Assembly: GCA_039725955.1 (NCBI GenBank)
Contig: CP091034.1
Span: forward strand, 3,784,501 to 3,848,500
Source of the DNA: Sinorhizobium sp. B11
GTDB lineage: Bacteria; Pseudomonadota; Alphaproteobacteria; Rhizobiales; Rhizobiaceae
Direction of reading: 5' to 3'
DNA length: 64,000 bases
The position numbers and the translations under genes were made by a program. Every line of letters starts with the position of its first letter. The stretch's first letter is position 1. The notes below the pieces were generated by a model. It searched no databases. It saw nothing but the letters and a program-made list of their open reading frames with translations, and had not been told where the DNA came from. Shown piece by piece: positions 16,997-24,138 of the stretch.

Positions 16997-18060
16997 GCCT
17001 TAGGCGCCGCCGTCTGAGGCAGAAAATGGATCGTTACCTGGTTGACGAGCAGCACAAGGCAGGCGGCAAAGACAGTTGCAAATAGCCGGTCCAGCAGTGC
17101 TGAGGTCGGCAGGGCATGATCGGCGGTTCCCATCGCCATCATCATCAGCGGCGTCATCACGATCGAATAAGCCAGATAATTCCTGACCCGCAGGAAGGGC
17201 CTGGCGCCGCCGAGCACGGCGACGACGAGCACATCAGCCCAGCTCGGCAAGGTTAGAAACGACAGCAACCCCGCGCAGCAGACACCGAAGATAACGCCGA
17301 TCACTCTTTGCGTCGTCTTCAGCGGTAAACGTTCCGGCCGCCGCTCGATCAACAACACCAACGCCAGTGCCGCCCAGTGAACGTCATGATCGGAAAAGAA
17401 CCGGTGGATGAGCGAAACGGCGCCCAGGCAGGAAACCAGCCGGACGGGATATTGCCAGCCTGCCGGCTCCCCCAAAGAGCGCCGTAACCTGTTGAATCTC
17501 TGTCTGACGGTTGGTTTGCGTTCATCTTCAACCTGCTCTACCGCATGACCGCGGACATGCGCGACGACCAGGGCCATAGCCAAGTGGAGGACAACAGCGA
17601 AAAGCGCCCCACCAATGACAATGGCAAAGATGAGCAACGGATCTGCTGTCGTGGTGGAGACGATGCCGCCAACCATCACGAGATAGAAGACATAGCGCAT
17701 CGAAGCCGCGACCATCGCCCGATCGAACCCGCCGATGACGCCGGCAAGCCCCGCGATCAGCAACAGAGCGATCTGCCACGCCCCGCCCAACCGCGCGAGT
17801 GCACAGGCAAGCCCGGCTGCAAGCATCAAAACCAGCAATGCAGCCCCTGCGCTCGCAGCTTGCGTCCTCAGTCTGCCGTGCGCTACCGTTCCGCTCATCG
17901 CCATGCCACCGATCAGGCCGAGCCCCGTATGATGGCCTCTCGCGGCAAGCAGAGCCGGAACGGCCATGGCGAGCGCCGAAACGGTGATTTCGATCGCCGT
18001 CACTTCCTTTTCAGTCGACCAGCGAAAGGCTCCGGCAAAGTGATTGAGTGTCTTTTCCAT
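16993..18060 (-). CDS. FUSC-family inner-membrane protein (putative efflux component)
   Basis: 355 residues. Two clusters of hydrophobic helices (about 20-165 and 225-350) flank a cytoplasmic charged segment (EDERKPTVRQRFNRLRRSL). This resembles the fusaric-acid resistance or aromatic-acid exporter families. RRPERLPLKTTQRVIGVIFG is the typical second-domain motif. The start MEKTLNHFAG at 18058-18060 follows GAGACGG. It is divergent from a MarR regulator whose start overlaps a palindrome, suggesting control of this gene by that regulator. The substrate is unknown. Confidence 0.75.
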   Translation of the reverse strand: MEKTLNHFAGAFRWSTEKEVTAIEITVSALAMAVPALLAARGHHTGLGLIGGMAMSGTVAHGRLRTQAASAGAALLVLMLAAGLACALARLGGAWQIALLLIAGLAGVIGGFDRAMVAASMRYVFYLVMVGGIVSTTTADPLLIFAIVIGGALFAVVLHLAMALVVAHVRGHAVEQVEDERKPTVRQRFNRLRRSLGEPAGWQYPVRLVSCLGAVSLIHRFFSDHDVHWAALALVLLIERRPERLPLKTTQRVIGVIFGVCCAGLLSFLTLPSWADVLVVAVLGGARPFLRVRNYLAYSIVMTPLMMMAMGTADHALPTSALLDRLFATVFAACLVLLVNQVTIHFLPQTAAPKA

Positions 18061-18097
18061 CAACCGTCTCTCGAACCAGGGATTGGGCTCGAGCAAT

Positions 18098-18118
18098 ATA
18101 ATACGCAGTGCGTACTAT
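18098..18118. promoter_or_regulatory. Palindromic operator touching the MarR start codon
   Basis: ATAATACGCA and TGCGTACTAT around a central G, matching at 9 of 10 paired positions. The inner TACGCA-G-TGCGTA is perfect. The ATG of the MarR gene begins at the next base. It lies between the divergent MarR and FUSC genes and is the best candidate site for MarR autoregulation. Confidence 0.7.
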
Positions 18119-18580
18119 ATGTCCAGTAGCAACGACACCCCCGCGACACTCATCCTGCGTTCGGTCCTGCTGCTCGGCCGCCGCCTGCGCGCCGCGCGGT
18201 CCGAAAGTCCGCACAGCCTGTCGACCATCGCAATTCTTGGCACTCTTCATCGGTTGGGACCTATGCCCGCCTGGCGTCTCGCGCTTGAGGAGCGCTTGCA
18301 ACCGCAATCGGTCACCCGCATCATTGCCGCTCTCGAGCGTGACGGACTGATCAGCCGCATGCGGAGCGAAGCTGACCGCCGCGAGATCGAATTGTCGATC
18401 ACCCCTCATGGCCGCAATATACTATCGGAGGACATAGGCATTCGCCGCGCCTGGCTGGAAAAAGCGATGGACGAACGCCTGACCTCGCAAGAGCGCAAGA
18501 CGCTCATCGACGCATCGGAGATTATGCTGAAGCTCGCCCACGCCCATCCCGAGGACGAGGCGCAATCAGGCGAGGAATAG
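18119..18580 (+). CDS. MarR-family transcriptional regulator
   Basis: 153 residues with a winged-helix domain. The recognition helix is around QPQSVTRIIAALERDGLI and the wing is RMRSEADRREIELSITPHG, followed by a dimerising helix. No Shine-Dalgarno sequence precedes the ATG because the operator palindrome occupies that space, so the mRNA may be leaderless. A longer frame from 18044 would read through the operator and into the divergent gene and is rejected. It probably senses a small aromatic ligand and represses the divergent FUSC gene (inference). Confidence 0.88.
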   Translation: MSSSNDTPATLILRSVLLLGRRLRAARSESPHSLSTIAILGTLHRLGPMPAWRLALEERLQPQSVTRIIAALERDGLISRMRSEADRREIELSITPHGRNILSEDIGIRRAWLEKAMDERLTSQERKTLIDASEIMLKLAHAHPEDEAQSGEE

Positions 18581-18647
18581 ACCCTTTTCACCTGTCGCCA
18601 CCAGCTGCAAGCAGTTATGTTCGCTGGATAACGAGACCGGATTTGAG

Positions 18648-19235
18648 ATGACGCCCAGGGAATTGAAGGCTCAATTGCGCACCGAACGTCTGGCGGCCCG
18701 CGACGCCATTCCGAAGGATCTTCGCGCAGCCAAAAGCCTCGATATGGCAGCCCATGCCGGCGATGCGGTTGCTTTTGCCCGCGGCACCATCATCTCCGGT
18801 TTTCTGCCGATCCGTTCGGAAGCCGATCTGCAGCCGCTGATGGCACGGTGGCGCGGTCGTGGCGCCCGCCTCTGCGTGCCCGCAATCATCGACAGGCAGA
18901 CCATTGTCTTTCGCGAGCTTGTCCATGGCGCGGCGCTGATCGGCACCGGCTTCGGCACAGTCGGGCCGGGCGAAGATGCTGCAACCCTCGACCCGGAAAT
19001 CATGCTCGTACCACTGTCGGCCTTCGATTCCCGCGGCCACCGCATCGGCTACGGTGCCGGCCATTATGACCGTGCAATCGACCGTCTCAGGCAAAAAGAC
19101 CTTTCCCCGAAGCTGATCGGCATTGCATTTGACTGCCAGGAAGTGGCAGAGGTACCCGCTGAGCCGCATGACATAAGCCTGGATGCCATCCTGACGGAAA
19201 GCGGTCTGCGCCATTTTACCTCACGGATTGGATAG
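18648..19235 (+). CDS. 5-formyltetrahydrofolate cyclo-ligase
   Basis: 195 residues. It converts 5-formyl-THF to 5,10-methenyl-THF with ATP, recycling a storage folate. Family marks are basic residues at the N-terminus (KAQLRTERLAARDAI), the FLPIRSEADLQPLM region, and the ATP/substrate loop GYGAGHYDRAID. In many Proteobacteria this gene sits next to 6S RNA and zapA, but here those lie 26 kb away. It starts a four-gene run with the phosphoesterase 3 bp downstream. Confidence 0.92.
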   Translation: MTPRELKAQLRTERLAARDAIPKDLRAAKSLDMAAHAGDAVAFARGTIISGFLPIRSEADLQPLMARWRGRGARLCVPAIIDRQTIVFRELVHGAALIGTGFGTVGPGEDAATLDPEIMLVPLSAFDSRGHRIGYGAGHYDRAIDRLRQKDLSPKLIGIAFDCQEVAEVPAEPHDISLDAILTESGLRHFTSRIG

Positions 19236-19238
19236 GGA

Positions 19239-20063
19239 ATGCGACTGCTATTTCTGGGTGACATGGTCGGTAAGACGGGACGCACGGCGGTCTGGGATCG
19301 TCTGCCCGGTCTGGTGTCCGACCTGAAGCTGGACTTCGTCATCGTCAACGGCGAAAACGCCGCTGGCGGCTTCGGCATCACCGAAGACATCTTTTTGGAA
19401 ACGATCAATGCCGGCGCCGATGTGGTGACAACCGGCAATCACGTTTGGGACCAGAAGGATGCCGTTGCATTCGCGGGCCGCCATGACCAGTTCCTGCGTC
19501 CGGCGAACTACCCGCAGGGTACGCCCGGCCGCGGTTCCGGCCTTTTTTATGCGCGCAACGGCGCGCGCGTGCTCGTCGCCAACATCATGGGACGCGTCTT
19601 CATGCATCCCGAGCTTGACGATCCCTTCAAGGCGGCAGAAACGATCCTCGCTGCCTGCCCGCTGAAAGAGCAGGCCGACGCCATCATCTTCGATTTTCAT
19701 GCGGAGGCGACAAGCGAAAAGCAGTGCTTCGGCCATTTCGTCGACGGCCGTGCCAGCTTCGTCGTCGGCACTCATACCCATGTGCCGACCGCCGACGCAC
19801 AGATCCTGAACGGTGGCACTGCCTATATGTCTGATGCCGGAATGTGCGGCGATTACGACTCCTCGCTCGGCATGGACAAGGAAGAGCCGCTGAACCGCTT
19901 CATCTCCAAGATGCCGAAGGGCCGCATGGAAGCCGCCACTGGTCCCGCCACCATCTGCGGCGTCGGCGTGGAAATCTCGGACGCGACGGGGCTTGCGGAA
20001 AAGATCGCTCCGCTGCGCCTTGGTCCGCGGCTTGCCGAAACGATCCCCGAATTCTGGCGCTAG
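19239..20063 (+). CDS. YmdB-family metallophosphoesterase
   Basis: 274 residues of the TIGR00282/YmdB family of dinuclear-metal phosphodiesterases. Some members hydrolyse 2',3'-cyclic nucleotides. Metal-binding motifs are FLGDMVGKTGR (8-18), VNGENAAGGFG, TTGNHVWDQ, DFHAEATSEK and VGTHTHVPTAD. The length equals the family's usual size. It lies 3 bp after the cyclo-ligase stop, a conserved pairing in alphaproteobacteria. Confidence 0.93.
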   Translation: MRLLFLGDMVGKTGRTAVWDRLPGLVSDLKLDFVIVNGENAAGGFGITEDIFLETINAGADVVTTGNHVWDQKDAVAFAGRHDQFLRPANYPQGTPGRGSGLFYARNGARVLVANIMGRVFMHPELDDPFKAAETILAACPLKEQADAIIFDFHAEATSEKQCFGHFVDGRASFVVGTHTHVPTADAQILNGGTAYMSDAGMCGDYDSSLGMDKEEPLNRFISKMPKGRMEAATGPATICGVGVEISDATGLAEKIAPLRLGPRLAETIPEFWR

Positions 20064-20158
20064 CGCCTCTCAACACGCAATTGTGAGCTTATCCCGTCTG
20101 GACCAGTGTGACAGCATGCCGCATCCTCTCGGCGTCGTGAAAGCGCCGGAGGGGTGGC

Positions 20159-21004
20159 ATGAAGCCGCGTTGTCTTGTCCTCGCTATCGCATGTCTTGCA
20201 ATTTTCACCGTGCCTAACCTTGCCGCAGCCCAGCAAGATCGAGGACCGGTCAGCCAGTGCCAGGCAATCGCTCAGAATATTCCCGAGGCCACTTTCGCGA
20301 GTTTCTCCGGCGTGGCGCCGGTAATCCATGCAGTTACCGAGGGTGAAGATGTCAAGTTCACCTATCTCGGCCATTCAACCTTCGAAATCGAGACTCCCGG
20401 CGGCATCGTCATCGCCACGGACTACAATGGTTGGTACAGGCCGGCCGTCACACCCGACGTCGTCACCATGAACAAGGCGCACTCGACGCATTTCACCTTG
20501 ACGCCGGATCCCGGCATCAAGCACGTGCTGCACGGGTGGAGCGACATCCCCGGCGAAAAAGCCAGGATTAGCCTCGTCGTCGGTGACGCCTATATCCGCA
20601 ATGTGACGACGGATATCCGTTTCAGCTATGGGTTGGGCGGATCACAGCTGGACGGCAATTCAATCTTCATCTTCGAAATCGCCGGCCTCTGTATCGGCCA
20701 CCTCGGCCATCTGCATTACGAACTGACCGATACTCACTATACGGAAATCGGCCGGCTCGACGTGGTCATGGTGCCGGTCGATGGTGGTCTGACCATGGGA
20801 GCCGATAGCATGAGCCGCGTCATCAAGCGGCTGCGCTCGTCGCTGATCCTGCCGATGCATCGTCGCGGCCCGCCGGTCAATGCCTTCATCTCGATGTTCG
20901 GCACGGGATTCGACGTCAATTACGCGCCCGACAACATCATTACAGTTTCGCTGCGCACGCTGCCGAAAAAGCCCCTGATCTACGTGATGAAGGACGTGCA
21001 GTAA
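20159..21004 (+). CDS. Exported MBL-fold hydrolase, UlaG-like
   Basis: 281 residues. The signal peptide is about 24 residues (CLVLAIACLAIFTVPNLAAA). The metallo-beta-lactamase fold begins FTYLGHSTFEIETPGG, typical of the L-ascorbate-lactonase-like branch. In place of the usual HxHxDH there is NKAHSTHF (His108 and His111), so metal binding may be altered. Further ligand candidates are GHLGHLHYELT and LPMHRRG. It is predicted periplasmic with unknown substrate. The start has a strong GGAGG at six bases. Confidence 0.8.
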   Translation: MKPRCLVLAIACLAIFTVPNLAAAQQDRGPVSQCQAIAQNIPEATFASFSGVAPVIHAVTEGEDVKFTYLGHSTFEIETPGGIVIATDYNGWYRPAVTPDVVTMNKAHSTHFTLTPDPGIKHVLHGWSDIPGEKARISLVVGDAYIRNVTTDIRFSYGLGGSQLDGNSIFIFEIAGLCIGHLGHLHYELTDTHYTEIGRLDVVMVPVDGGLTMGADSMSRVIKRLRSSLILPMHRRGPPVNAFISMFGTGFDVNYAPDNIITVSLRTLPKKPLIYVMKDVQ

Positions 21005-21032
21005 AAAGGCCCGGAGCGTTCTCGGGCCTTCC
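21003..21032. terminator. Terminator shared by convergent genes
   Basis: Stem AAGGCCCG (21006-21013) and CGGGCCTT (21023-21030). An A-run lies on the left, serving as the T-run for the minus strand. Confidence 0.75.
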
Positions 21033-21039
21033 CCCTGTC

Positions 21040-21543
21040 TCACGCAAATTGCAGATGCCGCTTGATGCCGACGTCAGGCATCTTCTCCTCGTCGAAATTG
21101 GCCTTGGCAATTTCCCAGCCGAATTTCAGCTTGCTGCCAGTCGAAACCCAGATCTCGGCATCATCGACATGCATGGACAGCATCGTCAGCTTCGGATCCT
21201 TCTTGCCCCCTTCATACCAGGCGGCCACGACGGAGTTCCAGAATTCCTCGATTTTCGCAGGATCGGGACGCACGTCGATAACACCCGACAGGCAGGCATG
21301 ATAATCGTGGTTCTTGCCGATGACGCAGAAATGCGCGCGGCTGCCCGGTTTGATCATCCGCACCAGTTCGGCATCCGTCTTGGTATAAAACCAGATCGTA
21401 TTGGTGGTCGGATCAACGTTGGGTGCCATCGGCTGCATGTGCATGTCGACGCCTGAAAGGCCGAGCATGCCGGCGTGGATGTCGTTGATCTGATCCCAGA
21501 GCTGACGTGCCGGTTGTTCACGGGCTTCGCTGAAGCTTGCCAT
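21040..21543 (-). CDS. Pyridoxamine 5'-phosphate oxidase-like (general stress protein 26) family protein
   Basis: 167 residues with a split-barrel flavin-binding fold. Typical segments are TNTIWFYTKTDAELVRMI and the C-terminal WVSTGSKLKFGWEIAKANF. Members bind flavin or related cofactors and several are stress-induced; true PdxH activity is not implied. The start at 21541-21543 (MASFSEAREQ) follows AAAGGAA. A 63-codon upstream extension overlaps the yebC promoter and is rejected. Confidence 0.85.
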   Translation of the reverse strand: MASFSEAREQPARQLWDQINDIHAGMLGLSGVDMHMQPMAPNVDPTTNTIWFYTKTDAELVRMIKPGSRAHFCVIGKNHDYHACLSGVIDVRPDPAKIEEFWNSVVAAWYEGGKKDPKLTMLSMHVDDAEIWVSTGSKLKFGWEIAKANFDEEKMPDVGIKRHLQFA

Positions 21544-21716
21544 AGCCGTTCCTTTCCTGCTGGCGTTGTCGGTTGAAAACGTCATCTCCCCGGCTTTGTT
21601 CCGGCGCGAGCCGCACCGGCTTCGCCGGAGTGAAAGACTGCTTTTTCCTTGAATATCGCCCTTTCCGATCTTATAACGCGGCCCATTCCGAACAATGAGA
21701 CGTGAACAGGGGTGCC

Positions 21717-22463
21717 ATGGCTGGCCATTCACAGTTTAAAAACATCATGCACCGCAAGGGCCGTCAGGATTCCGTGCGGTCGAAAATGTTCTCCAAGCTC
21801 GCGCGCGAAATCACCGTTGCCGCCAAGGCCGGCCTGCCCGACCCGACAATGAACGCCCGCCTGCGCCTGGCGATCCAGAACGCCAAGGCCCAGTCGATGC
21901 CGAAGGACAATATTGATCGCGCCATCAAGAAGGCATCCGGCGCCGATACCGAGAACTATGACGAAGTCCGTTATGAGGGCTACGGCCCGGGCGGCACGGC
22001 GATCATCGTCGAGGCACTGACCGACAACCGCAACCGCACCGCCTCCAACGTTCGCTCGGTCTTCACCAAGGCCGGCGGCGCACTCGGCGAAACCGGGTCG
22101 GTTTCCTTCTCCTTCGATCATGTCGGCGAGATCACTTACAAGCTGTCCGCCGGCGATGCCGACAAGGTGATGGAAGCCGCAATCGAAGCCGGCGCCGACG
22201 ATGTCGAGACGGACGAGGACGGCCATTACATCACGACCGGCTTCGAAGCCCTCGGCGAAGTCGCCAAGGCGCTCGAAGCCTCGCTCGGTGAAGCCGAGAC
22301 TGTAAAGGCCATCTGGCGCGCCCAGAACAATGTGCCGGTCGATGAAGAAAGGGCCCAGTCACTGCTGAAGCTCATTGACTCGCTGGAAGATGACGATGAC
22401 GTGCAGAATGTCTACTCGAACTTCGAAGTCTCGGAAGAAGTTCTGGCCAAGCTCTCAGCTTAA
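21717..22463 (+). CDS. YebC/PmpR-family protein
   Basis: 248 residues. The diagnostic start is MAGHSQFKNIMHRKGRQD, followed by the family blocks KLAREITVAAKAGLPDP, MPKDNIDRAIKKA and YEGYGPGGTAIIVE. Members act as DNA-binding regulators, and more recently some have been linked to rescue of ribosomes stalled at proline stretches. The start is the ATG after AGGGG, five codons inside a longer frame. It is often near ruvCAB, which here lies 4.2 kb downstream. Confidence 0.95.
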   Translation: MAGHSQFKNIMHRKGRQDSVRSKMFSKLAREITVAAKAGLPDPTMNARLRLAIQNAKAQSMPKDNIDRAIKKASGADTENYDEVRYEGYGPGGTAIIVEALTDNRNRTASNVRSVFTKAGGALGETGSVSFSFDHVGEITYKLSAGDADKVMEAAIEAGADDVETDEDGHYITTGFEALGEVAKALEASLGEAETVKAIWRAQNNVPVDEERAQSLLKLIDSLEDDDDVQNVYSNFEVSEEVLAKLSA

Positions 22464-22486
22464 AGCCATCCACGATATGGAATCGA

Positions 22487-22513
22487 AAAACCCGGCCATT
22501 CCGCCGGGTTTTT
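22487..22513. terminator. Bidirectional terminator after the yebC-type gene
   Basis: Stem AAAACCCGGC and GCCGGGTTTTT around the loop CATTCC (22497-22502). It separates this gene from the convergent LLM oxidoreductase. Confidence 0.9.
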
Positions 22514-22535
22514 GTTTGCAAGGATGCCCTGGCGC

Positions 22536-23537
22536 CTAGGCTGCGGCCCGCATGAAATTGCCGAGCCCGGCAAAGAGCTCCACCGATTTCAAACGCGCCT
22601 CGACATCATGGATCGGCATGGAGATGATGACCTCATCTGCTTGCGTTTCCTTGAGGAATTCATTGAGCTGGGCCTCTGCCGTGGCTGGCGAGCCGACGAC
22701 GGCGTAGCGCAATGTGTGTTCTACATTCATCTTTTCCATCGGCGACCAGAAGGCGTCCATGTCTTTGACCGGCCGCGGGAAAGGACCACGCACATTGCGC
22801 CTGAGATTGACGAATTGCTGCTGCGCAGAGGTGAAGTGGTACCGCGCTTCCTCGTCCGTCTCGGAAACAGCGCCCATGACGCCGACCATCACATAGGGCT
22901 TGTCGAGTTCCGACGAGGGCTGGAACCGGTCGCGATAGATCGCGATGGCATCAAGAAGCATGTCAGGCGCAAAATGCGAAGCAAAGGCGAAAGGGAGGCC
23001 TAGCATGGCCGCGAGCTGGGCGCTGTAGAGGCTGGAGCCGAGCAGCCAGATCGGGATGTGTGAATCGTTGCCAGGCACGGCAAGGATCGCCTGGTTTTCG
23101 ATCGGTGTACCGAGAAGCTGCTGTAGCTCCACGACATCGTTGGGAAAACTGTTTGCACCGGCGTCGAGGTTGCGCCGCAGCGCCTGCGCCGTGCGCATGT
23201 CCGTTCCCGGCGCGCGGCCGAGGCCGAGATCAACGCGGCCGGGAAACAAGGCTTCCAGCGTACCGAACTGTTCGGCAATGACGAGCGGCGCATGGTTCGG
23301 CAGCATGACGCCGCCTGAACCGATGCGGATGGTCTTCGTCACAGCACCGATCTGCCCGAGAATGACCGAGGTTGCAGCACTCGCGACGCCGGGCATGCCG
23401 TGATGTTCGGCCATCCAGAAACGCGTATAGCCGAAGTCCTCCGCCTTCTGTGCCATGCGCTTCGACGCCGCAAAGGATTGGCCGATGGTCGTGCCGTCTG
23501 CCACGGGGGAAAGATCGAGAATGGAAAAGGGAACCAT
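22536..23537 (-). CDS. LLM-class flavin-dependent oxidoreductase
   Basis: 333 residues with the bacterial-luciferase-like TIM barrel. Typical blocks are the N-terminal FSILDLSPVADGTT, FWMAEHHGMPGVAS (the conserved EHH), IGSGGVMLPNHAPLVIAEQF, and GRVDLGLGRAPGTD. This is the MsnO8/YhbW-like subgroup, which uses FMN. The substrate is unknown. It stands alone on the minus strand. Confidence 0.9.
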   Translation of the reverse strand: MVPFSILDLSPVADGTTIGQSFAASKRMAQKAEDFGYTRFWMAEHHGMPGVASAATSVILGQIGAVTKTIRIGSGGVMLPNHAPLVIAEQFGTLEALFPGRVDLGLGRAPGTDMRTAQALRRNLDAGANSFPNDVVELQQLLGTPIENQAILAVPGNDSHIPIWLLGSSLYSAQLAAMLGLPFAFASHFAPDMLLDAIAIYRDRFQPSSELDKPYVMVGVMGAVSETDEEARYHFTSAQQQFVNLRRNVRGPFPRPVKDMDAFWSPMEKMNVEHTLRYAVVGSPATAEAQLNEFLKETQADEVIISMPIHDVEARLKSVELFAGLGNFMRAAA

Positions 23538-23636
23538 GGAAACCTGCCGCGCAAAGATGGGGTGCGGTCTATGTAGGTTCGCCGTGGCTCTATTCCAAAT
23601 CGCAGCGCCAATAAAAGCTTCCGCGAAAACTATCCG

Positions 23637-24131
23637 TCATTCGCCGAAAGCCGGAGAGAATTTCAGCGCACCTGATGGTGGCGATCCCCTGAAGACGATC
23701 CGCTGGACGTAGCGCGTATCAAGATCGCCATAGGTCAACCTTCCATCGCTCTCGAAACCGACCCCCCGATAGACTGCAGGATTGCCGATCAGCGCGCAGC
23801 CTGCTGCATGACGCTCTCTCAGGAGATCGAGCCCTTTCAGGATCAACTCTCTGCCAATCCCCTGCCGCTGCCGCTCCGGCTTTACCGAAATCGGCCCGAG
23901 CCCATACCATCCGTCCTTGATGTCACCGATTGTGATCGGCGAGAAGGCGACGTGGCCGATGATCTGCCCGCCTTCTTCGGCGACGAGAGATAATGTGAGA
24001 TCACTCGATGCACGAAGATCCCGTATGATTTGCGCTTCGGTATTATTGCTGTAGGGCATCGGTTCGAACGCCACCCAGGTCAGCTCATGAATGGCATCCG
24101 CATCCTCGAGTTTTTCAAGCCGGATCAGCAT
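23637..24131 (-). CDS. GNAT N-acetyltransferase
   Basis: 164 residues. The acetyl-CoA-binding motif A is ISVKPERQRQGIGRELI, near residues 83-99. A beta-bulge region (GHVAFSPITIG) precedes it, and the end is CALIGNPAVYRGVGFES, as in YhbS-like members. The start at 24129-24131 is 8 bp after the chemoreceptor stop, so the two are co-transcribed. The acceptor substrate cannot be inferred. Confidence 0.88.
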   Translation of the reverse strand: MLIRLEKLEDADAIHELTWVAFEPMPYSNNTEAQIIRDLRASSDLTLSLVAEEGGQIIGHVAFSPITIGDIKDGWYGLGPISVKPERQRQGIGRELILKGLDLLRERHAAGCALIGNPAVYRGVGFESDGRLTYGDLDTRYVQRIVFRGSPPSGALKFSPAFGE

Positions 24132-24138
24132 GACACGA

